IMG/VR virus record: IMGVR_UViG_3300045454_000020
Coordinates: 1 to 26,060 of that record
DNA length: 26,060 bases
Direction: 5' to 3' (one strand)
Source: a virus
Below, piece by piece: positions 16,238-23,869 of this stretch. The notes below the pieces were generated by a model that saw only the letters and a list, made by a program, of their open reading frames with translations, ran no database searches and had not been told where the DNA came from. The position numbers and the translations under genes were made by a program. Positions within the stretch are counted from its first letter, which is position 1. Every line of letters starts with the position of its first letter.

Positions 16238-16852
16238 CTAGAGCGCGGCCTCCGCGGCACGCTCGGCCTTGATGGTCTCGGCATAGTCCTTCGGGTCCTG
16301 GCCGAGCATCTTGGCGACGGCGATCTGCTCGGCATTGAGCGAGACCTCGCCTTCCTTCGCCGGCGGCGTCTGGGGCACGATCGAGCCGCCGGAGCCGAGG
16401 ACCGGCATCGCCTCGATCAGCGCCCTGGCGCCGTCCGGGTCGCTCATGTGCATGGTGACGTAGCGGTCGCGGACCGGCTTCAGGCCGACGCGGCCGCGCT
16501 TGATCTCGCCGTCGACGTAGGCCTCCGCCTTCTCGCGGCTCGTCGCCTCCGTCAGCGTGTTGAGCTTCCTGGTGACATCGGCCAACTCGGCCTGGAGCGC
16601 GGTCACGGCGGCGTCATCGGACCCGCCGCCCTTCGCCACGGCCTGGGCGCTGGCCAGCACCTCCTCGGCCGAAGCGGTCTCTGCCAGGCCGAGGGCCTTG
16701 GCGATCGGCGACAGCGCGGCCTGCATGGCCGTCTCGTCCTTTTTCGCCTTGCCGGCTTCGGCGACCATCGCGGTCACCTTATCGACGACCTGGTCCTCGC
16801 TCGTGTCGGCGGACAGGCCGAGGGCCTTCAACAGCTTTTCTAGCAGCGTCAT
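16238..16852 (-). CDS. Z: Capsid scaffold from internal in-frame start (Mu Z type)
   Basis: An internal ATG at 16852, in the same frame as the protease, is preceded by a strong ribosome site (AGGAG, six bases away at 16859-16863). It would make a 204-residue protein starting MTLLEKLLKALGLS that contains only the scaffold part. Mu makes its Z scaffold from gene I in this way. The better ribosome site here than at the full-length start suggests excess free scaffold, which is inference. Confidence 0.75.
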   Translation of the reverse strand: MTLLEKLLKALGLSADTSEDQVVDKVTAMVAEAGKAKKDETAMQAALSPIAKALGLAETASAEEVLASAQAVAKGGGSDDAAVTALQAELADVTRKLNTLTEATSREKAEAYVDGEIKRGRVGLKPVRDRYVTMHMSDPDGARALIEAMPVLGSGGSIVPQTPPAKEGEVSLNAEQIAVAKMLGQDPKDYAETIKAERAAEAAL

Positions 16853-17356
16853 ATCGGTCTCCTGGTGAAGCGCGGTCAGCCCGCGCAGGTTGGGGCGGTT
16901 GACGAGCGAGGCGCGCAGGATCGCGGTGACCTCCCCGTTCTTCAGGTGCTGGATCACGGGAGAGAGCCCGCGATAGGCGCGGCCTGCGACCAGGCGGCGG
17001 CCGGCCGCTGTCCACTCGACCCGGCCCCAGACGCCGTCGTGGCGCGACTGAAGCTCGACGATCCAGCCGCGCGCCGGCGCCGGCTCCCCGCGGGGCGCGG
17101 CGAGGTCCGTCGCGTGGTTCTCGTCGATCGGAAGACGGTCGCCGGGGGTCAGGCTTGCCGAGAGCAGCGCCGCCGTGTCGCGGACGCGGTAGGGGCCACG
17201 GCCATCGCCGGTCCGGATTTCCCCTGCCGGAAGGAGGTGCACCCATTCGGGCGCCGTCCCGTCGTCGGCCGGAAGGGTTACGGCCGCGCAGAGCGCCACC
17301 GCGTCGTCGGGCGACGAGGCGTGCAGGGAGACGGTGTATCGGCGGTCACGAAACAT
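16238..17356 (-). CDS. I: Head maturation protease with C-terminal scaffold (Mu I type)
   Basis: 372 residues from ATG at 17356 (MFRDRRYTVSLHAS). The protease part shows the Mu I family pattern: PIDENHATDLAAPRG with likely catalytic His81, ARGWIVELQ, a VWGRVEWT block, and YRGLSPVIQHL with Ser132, then LVNRPNL. From residue 169 the protein becomes a charged helical scaffold with a coiled-coil middle (ADVTRKLNTLTEATSREKAE). The frame stays open to 17494, but that extension runs through a palindrome and is unlike the family. No clear ribosome site is seen before 17356. This gene starts a new block after the 527-bp gap, as gene I does after promoter PI in Mu. Confidence 0.9.
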   Translation of the reverse strand: MFRDRRYTVSLHASSPDDAVALCAAVTLPADDGTAPEWVHLLPAGEIRTGDGRGPYRVRDTAALLSASLTPGDRLPIDENHATDLAAPRGEPAPARGWIVELQSRHDGVWGRVEWTAAGRRLVAGRAYRGLSPVIQHLKNGEVTAILRASLVNRPNLRGLTALHQETDMTLLEKLLKALGLSADTSEDQVVDKVTAMVAEAGKAKKDETAMQAALSPIAKALGLAETASAEEVLASAQAVAKGGGSDDAAVTALQAELADVTRKLNTLTEATSREKAEAYVDGEIKRGRVGLKPVRDRYVTMHMSDPDGARALIEAMPVLGSGGSIVPQTPPAKEGEVSLNAEQIAVAKMLGQDPKDYAETIKAERAAEAAL

Positions 17357-17390
17357 GGGCCGCAGATTGGCCGGCCCGGCTGCCGCTAAC

Positions 17391-17412
17391 CATGCCCGCG
17401 GCGGCGGGCATG
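17391..17412. promoter_or_regulatory. 22-bp palindrome upstream of the protease gene (site 1)
   Basis: Arms CATGCCCGC (17391-17399) and GCGGGCATG (17404-17412) are separated by GGCG. It lies 35 bases before the protease ATG. A near copy sits before the lysis genes at 25453-25474 (19 of 22 bases identical, same spacing). On the minus strand both are followed by GGT. It is a candidate binding site for the Mor/C-like activator, in the place of Mu promoter PI. It could instead be a chromosomal-type interspersed palindrome. Confidence 0.55.
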
Positions 17413-17665
17413 AACTGCGGCGAGAGAGAGGAGACGCGGCCGGAGGTGGCGAAAAGCGGCGGCCGCCGGCGGCGCGACGACGAGAAGCTGTCACGGCCGG
17501 CTAAACGGGTCAAGGCGGCTTCCGGGCGGTCCGGCCCCGAAGGGACCAATCGAACGCGCCGGATCGTGCCGTTAAACGGGTTTTGAACGGCCCTGGATGG
17601 CCGAGACGGCCTTTGCCGGTCCATCGGGCCGCGCAAGGGCCTCCAGGCGCGTCTGTGAGGCGATT

Positions 17666-17694
17666 TTGGCTTTTGCGCCTCGATCGGCTAGGAT
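17666..17694 (+). promoter_or_regulatory. Sigma70-like promoter of the plus-strand gene, probably leaderless
   Basis: TTGGCT at 17666-17671 and TAGGAT at 17689-17694 are 17 bases apart, each matching four of six consensus bases. The ATG begins seven bases after the -10 box, about where transcription should start. The mRNA would then have no leader, a situation common in alphaproteobacteria. The AGGA within the -10 box could alternatively act as a ribosome site on a longer transcript. Confidence 0.45.
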
Positions 17695-17700
17695 GGGTTC

Positions 17701-17883
17701 ATGGGATGGCGAGCGCAGCATGCTTACGACGAAGATCAGCGCGAGGAATGGCGCCGCTTCATGGCGGCCCAGCCGCTCCGGCGCCGCATCTACATCCGCG
17801 CCAGGCAGTCGCTGTTCATCGGCGCGATCGCGGCGATCCTCTTCGGCCCCTTCGTGGCCAGCATCGTGCGCGGATATCTCTGA
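17701..17883 (+). CDS. Small membrane protein on the opposite strand (candidate moron)
   Basis: 60 residues. A highly charged N-terminal half (DEDQREEWRRF, PLRRRIYIRARQ) precedes one hydrophobic helix, SLFIGAIAAILFGPFVAS (about 37-54), and a short tail. The basic residues before the helix predict a cytoplasmic N terminus. It is the only supported gene facing right, it sits in a gap of the late operon, and its stop directly abuts the stop of the F-like gene. Its own promoter would allow expression in the lysogen, so it may be a host-benefit or superinfection gene. Transcripts reading past its stop would be antisense to the F-like gene. No family recognised. Confidence 0.55.
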   Translation: MGWRAQHAYDEDQREEWRRFMAAQPLRRRIYIRARQSLFIGAIAAILFGPFVASIVRGYL

Positions 17884-18570
17884 TCAGGCGGCAATATCCA
17901 AGCCGACCATGCCGACATTGTAGGCGAAGCCAGGGTCGATTCCGGCCGGTGTCTCGACCGGAACGCCGCGCACGAACTTGATGACGGTCCGCGCCGGCGG
18001 CGCCTCGGCCGACACCTGCCAGCCGTAGCGCGCGAGATCTCGCTCGGAGAGCGACTGGACGTAGCAGCGGCAGTTCCAGCCGTTCGGCGGATAGTGCGTC
18101 ACCCACCATTCATGGTCCACCGGCAGGATCACGCCGTGCCATTCGGCGTGCTCCTCGCGCGACCAGCGTTGCGTCAGCTCGGGATCGACGTGGACATAGC
18201 GGAGATACGGCCGCACGCGCTTCAGCCGCTGGATTTGCTGCCACCTGCCTGCGGCGTAGGCCTGGGCGGTCATGACACGGAAGGCGAGCGCCGCGCGGTG
18301 GGCGGTCTCGAAATCGTCGCCGGCGCTCCAGCCGTGCCGGCGGGTCGCCTCGACCCAGCCGTCCAGGAAGGCGTCGAAGCCGCTTCCGTCCTCGACCGCC
18401 TTCAGCAGCTCGCGCAGGATATCGGTCACAAGCGCATCCGACATTCCCGCCGATCGGTCGCGGGCGGCCCGGTCTATCTGCCGGACCAGCTCGCCCCAGC
18501 GGTCGGCCGGCAGGGCCAGACGGCGCCGCAGGAAGGCGATCGCCTCCTCGAAACGGACGTCAGTCGCCAT
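17884..18570 (-). CDS. F: Mu F-like minor head protein (SPP1 gp7/Mu gp30 family)
   Basis: 228 residues. The N-terminal two thirds are helical. The C-terminal family block is clear: EHAEWHGVILPVDHEWW, HYPPNGWNCRCYVQSL with the Cys167/Cys169 pair. These minor head proteins bind the portal and are packaged inside the procapsid. It is about half the length of Mu gp30, lacking the longer C-terminal part, which is common in alphaproteobacterial relatives. The start overlaps the portal gene by 11 bp. Confidence 0.9.
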   Translation of the reverse strand: MATDVRFEEAIAFLRRRLALPADRWGELVRQIDRAARDRSAGMSDALVTDILRELLKAVEDGSGFDAFLDGWVEATRRHGWSAGDDFETAHRAALAFRVMTAQAYAAGRWQQIQRLKRVRPYLRYVHVDPELTQRWSREEHAEWHGVILPVDHEWWVTHYPPNGWNCRCYVQSLSERDLARYGWQVSAEAPPARTVIKFVRGVPVETPAGIDPGFAYNVGMVGLDIAA

Positions 18571-20161
18571 CGCGGCTCCTGTCGGCCTCCGCAGCCTCGC
18601 CCGAAAGCCATGCCAGGAGGAGCGCCTGGCGCATCGCGGCCGTGAGGTCGGCCGGTGCGTCCCGAGCCGCGCTGGCGTTCTCGAGCGCGCGGATCGCCTC
18701 CTCGAGACTGCCAGCCTGGGCGACCAGACCCCGAACGCGCTCGACCATACCGCCGACCGCCGGGCCGGCCAGAGCCAGCGCTGCGTCGGCGATCAGCTCG
18801 TCGGCCATGCGGCCGCCGGCGTGGCGCTCCTGGTGCAGCGTCGGCCGCCCGTCGCCCGGCCTCGGGTCCGCCGGCATACCCGCGGATTCCGGCGCTGCGG
18901 CCGGGGACCTGGGCGGAACCAGCACCTCCGCCCCGGCCTCCGGATCGGAGAGGCCGAACTTGTCCCTGATCTCGCTCGCCTGGACGCGCAGGCCGAGCGG
19001 CACGAGCTGCGCCAGCAAGGACGAGAGCTGGGCGAGGTCCTCCTCGTCGGGCCGGGCGATGCGCAGTCGCGGGTAACGCTTCTGCGGCCCGTATTCGAGG
19101 TCGATCCAGACGCGGATCAGGTCGCGGTTGAGGATTGCCGCCAGCGCTCTGGCGTCGGCGCGCTCGATGTCCTCCTGGACCTGCCGATGCTCCTGGCTGA
19201 CGGCATGGCCGCCGGAGATCGCGTCGGTCGTGGTCGTCTGGCCGAGCACGGCCTTGGACACCTGGCGGTCGAGCCAGTCCACGCGCTTCTCGTAGAGGTC
19301 GGACGAAGCGCCGATCGACTTCGATTCGATGAAGTCGATCACCATCCCGTCCGGAATGATCGCCGCGCAGTCGCCGGCGATGTTCGCCACCGCCCGGTAG
19401 AGCGTGTCGCGGTCCTGCTCGGTCGCGCCTGGGCCGTATTTGCCGATGCGGATCGGCTGCCCGAAGGTCTGGGTGAAGATCGCCCAGTCGCGGTTCGAGA
19501 ACGCCTTGAACATCCATGCCCATGAGACGATTCGCGCCAGGCCGGAGCGGATCGGGAGACCCGACTTTGCGCGCAGGACCGCGGTGATGAACTTGCCGCC
19601 GGGGAGCGGCAGCTCCTCGCCGCTCTCGCCGAGCATCAGCGGCGTTGTGAGGTCGTGCCTGGCGGGCCGGAACCAGCGTGGGTCGCGCCATTCCAGCCGC
19701 GACGGCCGCCACTGGCCTTCCGAGGTTTCCCAGATGATCTCGGTGAAGGAGTAGCCCTTGCCGACCGCGTCCAGGATGTCGAACAGCTCGTCGGCCAGCT
19801 CGTCGCGGAGCAGCCAGTCGCGGACCAGGTCGGCCTTCTCGACATCGGCGGCATCATCGCTCGCCGCATCGACGGTCACCTCGATCTGGGCGACCGAGCG
19901 TTTGCGGGTCGCCAGCACGCCGGCATAGTGCAGGTCGCGTTCCTCGATCGTCTCCGCCAGCTCCAGATAGCGCAGTGGGTCGCCCGCGTCGGCCTCGCGC
20001 AGGATCGACGCGAGCCGCATCGGGTTCAGGCCATCGCCGGGATAGCCGGACAGCGGCGAGCGGACGCCGGTGATGGTCGGCGCGGCGATCTCTTCGGTGA
20101 GCTGCCGGCGCTCGATCGGCCGGCCCCACTGGTCGAGCAGTTTCGGTTGATGGTCAGCCAT
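18560..20161 (-). CDS. Portal protein (DUF935, Mu gp29 type)
   Basis: 533 residues. DUF935 family signatures are present: QLTEEIAAPTITGVRSPL near the N terminus, LNPMRLASILREADAGD, HYAGVLATRKRSVA, KGYSFTEIIWE (135-145), WAWMFKAFSNRDWAIFTQ, and the VSKAVLGQTTTTDAI block. The portal is the dodecameric ring at the head vertex through which DNA is packaged. The C-terminal region after about residue 400 has a Pro-rich linker followed by an Ala-rich helical part. The start overlaps the preceding gene by 8 bp. Confidence 0.94.
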   Translation of the reverse strand: MADHQPKLLDQWGRPIERRQLTEEIAAPTITGVRSPLSGYPGDGLNPMRLASILREADAGDPLRYLELAETIEERDLHYAGVLATRKRSVAQIEVTVDAASDDAADVEKADLVRDWLLRDELADELFDILDAVGKGYSFTEIIWETSEGQWRPSRLEWRDPRWFRPARHDLTTPLMLGESGEELPLPGGKFITAVLRAKSGLPIRSGLARIVSWAWMFKAFSNRDWAIFTQTFGQPIRIGKYGPGATEQDRDTLYRAVANIAGDCAAIIPDGMVIDFIESKSIGASSDLYEKRVDWLDRQVSKAVLGQTTTTDAISGGHAVSQEHRQVQEDIERADARALAAILNRDLIRVWIDLEYGPQKRYPRLRIARPDEEDLAQLSSLLAQLVPLGLRVQASEIRDKFGLSDPEAGAEVLVPPRSPAAAPESAGMPADPRPGDGRPTLHQERHAGGRMADELIADAALALAGPAVGGMVERVRGLVAQAGSLEEAIRALENASAARDAPADLTAAMRQALLLAWLSGEAAEADRSRDGD

Positions 20162-20645
20162 GCGGCTCCCCCTGATTGGGCTCGCCCGCCGCGAAGAGAT
20201 CGGCGATCCAGCGGCAGATGCGCGACGGCACCGCGCCGCGCTGGCCGTCCCAGCTCTTGGCGTAGTCGGGACCCGAGCGGCGCGCGGCGGAATGGAACGA
20301 GACCTGCCCGGTCGGCAGGTCGACATAGAGGACGTGCCGGTGCGGATCGCGGGCCGGGTCCTCGCCCCAGCCCCAACCGATCCCCAGGCGGTGTCCGTGC
20401 TCGCCGAGCGCGGCGACCAGGTTGTCCATCGCCCAGCCCTTCCGGTCGTAGGCCATGCGGCGGTAGCTGCCGCGGCCGCGCTCGCCGCCACGGTAGACCT
20501 TGGCGCGGGCGCTCGCCTTCTGGGTGCGGAACAGTTCGACGGCGATCGCGCCGGCCGGCCCGAACGCGCCCAGGCGAGCATAGAGCGCCTTTGTCGCATC
20601 CCCATCCGAGCCGGTGTAGACGGCAAGCACCTGGGCGAAATCCAT
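20154..20645 (-). CDS. Conserved phage protein of unknown function between terminase and portal
   Basis: 163 residues starting MDFAQVLAVYTGSDGDATKA. The ATG overlaps the terminase stop (TGATG), fixing the start inside a much longer open frame. Distinctive features are YRGGERGRGSYRRMAYDRKGW, a GIGWGWGEDPARDPHRHVLY segment and LPTGQVSFHSAARRSGPDY. The dense aromatic/His/Asp pattern looks like a compact enzyme-like or nucleic-acid-binding domain. I recognise it as a recurring hypothetical protein in alphaproteobacterial phages but know no function. The position suggests packaging or head assembly. Confidence 0.75.
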   Translation of the reverse strand: MDFAQVLAVYTGSDGDATKALYARLGAFGPAGAIAVELFRTQKASARAKVYRGGERGRGSYRRMAYDRKGWAMDNLVAALGEHGHRLGIGWGWGEDPARDPHRHVLYVDLPTGQVSFHSAARRSGPDYAKSWDGQRGAVPSRICRWIADLFAAGEPNQGEPHG

Positions 20646-22036
20646 CAGAGACCTCCGCGGATGCCGGCGCCGAGCGGCGAGCGGAAGGGATCGCGCGCGC
20701 CGTCGTCGCGATCGCCCGGCGGCTGGTAGAAGTCGCGGCCCCGGCCGAAGCCTTGAAAGCCCGTTGAAACGGCCTCGTAGCCGTATTGATAGCCGGTCCC
20801 AGCGGCGGCGTTGACGGCGAGGAAGCAAGCCCAGGCGCGGTCGGCGTGGTCGTCCGTCCGCTCGGCGACAAACCGCGGGGCGCCGGTCGGCCCGGACACC
20901 TTGCGGAGCTTGTGGAGGTCGGCGCGCAGCGCGGGCCGGCCCTCCGGAATGCGGATGGTGCGATCCTCGAAGCGCTCCTTGCCGGCGGTAGCCATGACGA
21001 GCTTGTTCGGCCCGGTGAAGAGGACGCCCTCGATCCGGTTGACGCCGTAGCGGCGCTGGGCGTCCTCGACAGGCTTCTCGCCCATGCCGGTCTGGTCCAT
21101 GCAACCGCGAGCGACCCGGTAGCGGCGCATGACCTGGTCGAGCGCCTCGTCCTGCTCGGCGAAGGTCGCGCGCTTCAATTCGATGATCTCGCGGGTCCAG
21201 AGCACGTCGCCGACCAGCTCGACGACCCAGATCACGAAGAGGTCGTTGCGCCGGCCGATGTCCACGCCGATGAAGCAGACGCCGCCCTGGTAGCGTTCCG
21301 GGTCGCCCGCTTCCGCGTCCTCGACCGAGGAGATCAGGTCGTAGGGAAGCCAGGCGCTCGCCTCGTCGAGATATTGCAGCTCGTATTCCTGCGCCCAGGC
21401 GTCCTCGTCGGCGATGCCGGCGCGCAGCGCGTCGATGTCGCGGGGCAGGCCGTCCGCCACTGCCTTGTAGATGTCGACCGTGTGACGCGACCAGGTGTCG
21501 TCGTCGGCAGTGTCCAGTTCGTAGAACTTCCCCGACTTGCCGTTCGGGGTCGAGGTGATGCGCAGCTTCCAACCGGCCGAGATCACCGGGAAGAGCGCTT
21601 TCCAGATCGCGCCGGAATCTCGATGGAAAGCAAACTCGTCGAGGAAGACGTTGGCCGAGAAGCCGCGGGCGGTGTCGGGGTTCGCCGGTAGCGCCGTGAT
21701 CTTCGATCCGAAGGGCAGCTCGACCTCCAGCGCGCGGTAGGAGCCGGACTCGCCTTTCCAGTCGAACTCGTTGGCCTCCAGGGCCAGCCCGTAGGCTTGC
21801 GCGTGGCGCTTCACGCCTTCGTCCATCGCCTCCTTCGCCTGCCGCTCGCCGCGCGACAGGATCACCCAGCGCGACCGGCGTTCGTTCACGGCATGCTCAA
21901 AGCAGTCGTCGACCACCTCCAGCGTAGTCGTGAAGGTCTTGCCGGTCTGGCGCGCGAACTTGCCGAGCTTGAAGCGCGAGCGGTCGAGAAACCAGCGCCG
22001 CTGGAAACCGTAGAGCGGGACGGCCGGCGCGCTCAT
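20645..22036 (-). CDS. Terminase large subunit (Mu gp28 type)
   Basis: 463 residues. The ATPase part has a Walker A variant RQTGKT (29-34), Walker B VFLDEF (120-125, Asp123 Glu124) and the coupling motif STPNG (152-156). The nuclease part has the three acidic positions expected of the RNase H-like fold: GVDIG (Asp249), MDQTG (Asp304) and DDHAD (Asp385 to Asp389). It drives DNA into the procapsid and cuts it when the head is full. ATG at 22036 overlaps the gp27 stop by four bases. All key residues appear intact. Confidence 0.95.
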   Translation of the reverse strand: MSAPAVPLYGFQRRWFLDRSRFKLGKFARQTGKTFTTTLEVVDDCFEHAVNERRSRWVILSRGERQAKEAMDEGVKRHAQAYGLALEANEFDWKGESGSYRALEVELPFGSKITALPANPDTARGFSANVFLDEFAFHRDSGAIWKALFPVISAGWKLRITSTPNGKSGKFYELDTADDDTWSRHTVDIYKAVADGLPRDIDALRAGIADEDAWAQEYELQYLDEASAWLPYDLISSVEDAEAGDPERYQGGVCFIGVDIGRRNDLFVIWVVELVGDVLWTREIIELKRATFAEQDEALDQVMRRYRVARGCMDQTGMGEKPVEDAQRRYGVNRIEGVLFTGPNKLVMATAGKERFEDRTIRIPEGRPALRADLHKLRKVSGPTGAPRFVAERTDDHADRAWACFLAVNAAAGTGYQYGYEAVSTGFQGFGRGRDFYQPPGDRDDGARDPFRSPLGAGIRGGL

Positions 22037-22617
22037 CGCTCGAATATCCCGTAGATGTCTTCGCGGATTTTCTTCAGCACGGCCGCTCCATCGCCGGCGG
22101 CGGCTCCTGCCTGCTTTAGCTCGGCCTCGGCCGCGTCGACCGCGTTCTTGACCTTGGTGGCGATACCGGCCTCCAGGCGGGCCTTGTGCTCCGCCGACAT
22201 CTTCTGGGCCGAGCCGATCGCCTGGACGGCGCGGGCCAGCTCCATCGCGCCTTTTGTGTCGACCTTGCCGCCGCCTTCGAGCAGCTCGTAGACCCGGGTC
22301 TTGATGAGCTGCGCGATGGCGGTCGTCAGCGCATCGTCGTCGGCCGGGCCTAGGGCGGCGGTGATGGCGTTAGAGATCTCGCGCACCTCGCGCAGGCGGG
22401 TGAACGCCATGCGCTTCCGCAGCGCATATCGCGAGAACGCCGAGTGCGAGATCGGGCCGATGCCGCGATCGGCCAGACGGGCGTTGAACTCTTGCCAGAT
22501 ATCGACCTGGAGGCGGCCACCGGTCTCGATCTCCCCGATCGCCCAGGCAACGTCGGCCTCGGCCTCCGGAGGAAGGAGGTCTATCGTCGACGGCCGATGG
22601 CGACGCGCCCTCGTCAT
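22033..22617 (-). CDS. DUF3486 protein (Mu gp27 type), probable terminase small subunit
   Basis: 194 residues starting MTRARRHRPSTIDLLPPEA, the classic DUF3486 opening. An HTH-like region follows (IGPISHSAFSRYALRKRM), then a long helical C-terminal half. The gene directly precedes the large terminase, as Mu gp27 precedes gp28. A small terminase role (DNA recognition for packaging) is the usual inference. Confidence 0.9.
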   Translation of the reverse strand: MTRARRHRPSTIDLLPPEAEADVAWAIGEIETGGRLQVDIWQEFNARLADRGIGPISHSAFSRYALRKRMAFTRLREVREISNAITAALGPADDDALTTAIAQLIKTRVYELLEGGGKVDTKGAMELARAVQAIGSAQKMSAEHKARLEAGIATKVKNAVDAAEAELKQAGAAAGDGAAVLKKIREDIYGIFER

Positions 22618-22621
22618 GGGC

Positions 22622-22924
22622 TTACTCGCCTGGCCTGGACGGACGCTTCACGCCCTCGATGGCAATCTCGCGGCGAAGGTGGCGGTGGCCCTTCTCGGTT
22701 AGCGTGGCGACCTGGACCGTGCCGATCGCCGCGACCAGGACAGCCCCGACCTCGGCCAAGTAGGCGAACTCCTCGTGCACCCATGCCCGGCTCTTGCGGA
22801 TGCCGAAGGGCTCCAACTCGTGGATCATCAGGTCGCTGTTGAGCTGCTCGTCGACCTGGGCGGCGAGCGCCTTCAAAATGATGAGGCGGGCCTGCTCCCG
22901 CACAAGGGTGTCCATGTCCTTCAT
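22622..22924 (-). CDS. Mu gp26-like winged-helix phage protein
   Basis: 100 residues from ATG at 22924, which overlaps the DUF2730 stop (ATGA). Pattern: LIILKALAAQVDEQLNSDLM, LEPFGIRKSRAWVHEEFAYL, VQVATLTEKGHRHL, ending VKRPSRPG. This is the VpaChn25_0724-type family found at the Mu gp26 place. The helix-turn-helix/wing spacing and the LTEKGH turn suggest a winged-helix fold. The role is unknown; packaging regulation or DNA binding is possible. Confidence 0.85.
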   Translation of the reverse strand: MKDMDTLVREQARLIILKALAAQVDEQLNSDLMIHELEPFGIRKSRAWVHEEFAYLAEVGAVLVAAIGTVQVATLTEKGHRHLRREIAIEGVKRPSRPGE

Positions 22925-23304
22925 CGCTTCGCCTGTTCCAAGAGCAGTTCCTGCATGCGGTCGGCGATCGCCGCCACCGGCTTGAGCTTCTCGTCCAGCG
23001 TCTCTATCCGGCCGTTCAGCGTCGCGATCGCCAGTTCCAGCCGATGCGACGCTTGCACGTCGGGAAGGTGCTCGATCGCCGCCTCGGTCTTGAGCACCCT
23101 CTGTTCCAGCAGCGAGAAGCGGGCGACCACCGCCTCGTCGGCGATTTTCCGCTTCTCCCGGTCCTGCTCGCATGCCGCCGACAGCTTCTCGATTGCGGCG
23201 ATCGCCTTGGAGGCGCGCGAGGTCAGGAAGGTGTAGAGGGAGGTTGCCAGCGTGATCGCCGTGTTGGCGGCGACGATCCAGGCAATGATCTGTTCAGGCG
23301 GCAT
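22921..23304 (-). CDS. DUF2730 membrane-anchored coiled-coil protein (Mu gp25 type)
   Basis: 127 residues. An N-terminal membrane helix (IIAWIVAANTAITLATSLYTFL, about 6-27) is followed by a long charged coiled coil to the C terminus. This is the DUF2730 layout, seen between the zinc-finger gene and gp26 in Mu-like phages. The shape is also that of an inner-membrane spanin, so a lysis role cannot be excluded. ATG at 23304 overlaps the previous stop. Confidence 0.85.
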   Translation of the reverse strand: MPPEQIIAWIVAANTAITLATSLYTFLTSRASKAIAAIEKLSAACEQDREKRKIADEAVVARFSLLEQRVLKTEAAIEHLPDVQASHRLELAIATLNGRIETLDEKLKPVAAIADRMQELLLEQAKR

Positions 23305-23528
23305 CAGGCGCGGCTCCGTCTGCGGTTCTCGGCGAAGGTCGCGCAGTTGATGCACTTGTCGGTGTGCGGGACGGCGCGGCGTCGGGCTTCGGAAATCGGC
23401 TCGCCGCAGTCGCAGACGAGCCGGCCCGACGTGCCGGCGAGGGCCGCCCTGGCGCGGGCGATTCCTGCGGCTGTCTCCTGCTCGACCCGATGCTCGGCCA
23501 GCTCGATCGCGGCATTGCCGGCCTTCAT
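23304..23528 (-). CDS. DksA/TraR-type C4 zinc finger protein
   Basis: 74 residues. A helical N terminus leads to the zinc finger CDCGEPISEARR...KCINC, with Cys39, Cys41, Cys59 and Cys62. Small TraR-like proteins bind the RNA polymerase secondary channel and change promoter choice. In phages they probably tune host or late transcription. The start at 23528 overlaps the upstream stop (TGATG), so the longer frame is not used. DksA's acidic coiled-coil tip is not obvious at this size. Confidence 0.88.
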   Translation of the reverse strand: MKAGNAAIELAEHRVEQETAAGIARARAALAGTSGRLVCDCGEPISEARRRAVPHTDKCINCATFAENRRRSRA

Positions 23529-23869
23529 CAGAACGATCTCGGCGGCACGAAGAGGCAGATTGTCGACCCGTCCGGCCGACCGCCCACCGAACACCAATGG
23601 AACCGGCCGTCCGGCGAATCCCGCACCTTGGCGGAACTCATCGGAATGACCTCTCCGGTGGCAACGATCACATAGCCCTCCGGGCGCTCCTGGATGGCCG
23701 CGTCGTCTACCTCCCGGCAGTCCAGGCCGGAGCAGCACGCAAACGGATAGCTCCAGCCTGTCGGCGCGTCATGGGCGCCGGCGGGCATTGGGAAGACGAG
23801 CCACAGAAGCGCGGCCGCGAGCGCGGTCGCGGCCAGCGCCGTGCAACAGGTGCGCCAGACGCCGTTCAT
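23528..23869 (-). CDS. Small secreted Cys-rich phage protein
   Basis: 113 residues. A signal peptide is clear: a hydrophobic core TALAATALAAALLWLVF and a likely cut after AGA near residue 32. The mature part has five cysteines (45, 46, 51, 93, 105) in motifs YPFACCSGLDCREV and HWCSVGG...TICLFVPPRSF. Similar proteins occur in rhizobial and related phages. It lies in the lysis block next to the spanin-like pair, so an envelope role at lysis is plausible. Function unknown. Confidence 0.75.
   Translation of the reverse strand: MNGVWRTCCTALAATALAAALLWLVFPMPAGAHDAPTGWSYPFACCSGLDCREVDDAAIQERPEGYVIVATGEVIPMSSAKVRDSPDGRFHWCSVGGRPDGSTICLFVPPRSF

Larger units (their letters stand above)
17357..17700. 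other. Intergenic region between the protease gene and the plus-strand gene
   Basis: It holds the palindrome at 17391-17412 and two direct copies of TAAACGGGT (17502-17510 and 17573-17581, 71 bp apart), the second within an imperfect dyad. A promoter pair for the plus-strand gene lies at its right end. Several frames remain open because of the high GC, but none has a recognisable domain or ribosome site. Confidence 0.5.

Noticed and set aside
17357-17494. N-terminal extension of the protease frame
   Set aside because: It passes through the palindrome and has a composition unlike the Mu I family; ATG at 17356 gives the expected opening.
20646-21572. Upstream extension of the frame that ends at 20154
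   Set aside because: It overlaps the terminase gene in another frame and reads as Arg/Pro/Gly-rich shadow. The ATG at 20645 coupled to the terminase stop is the better start.
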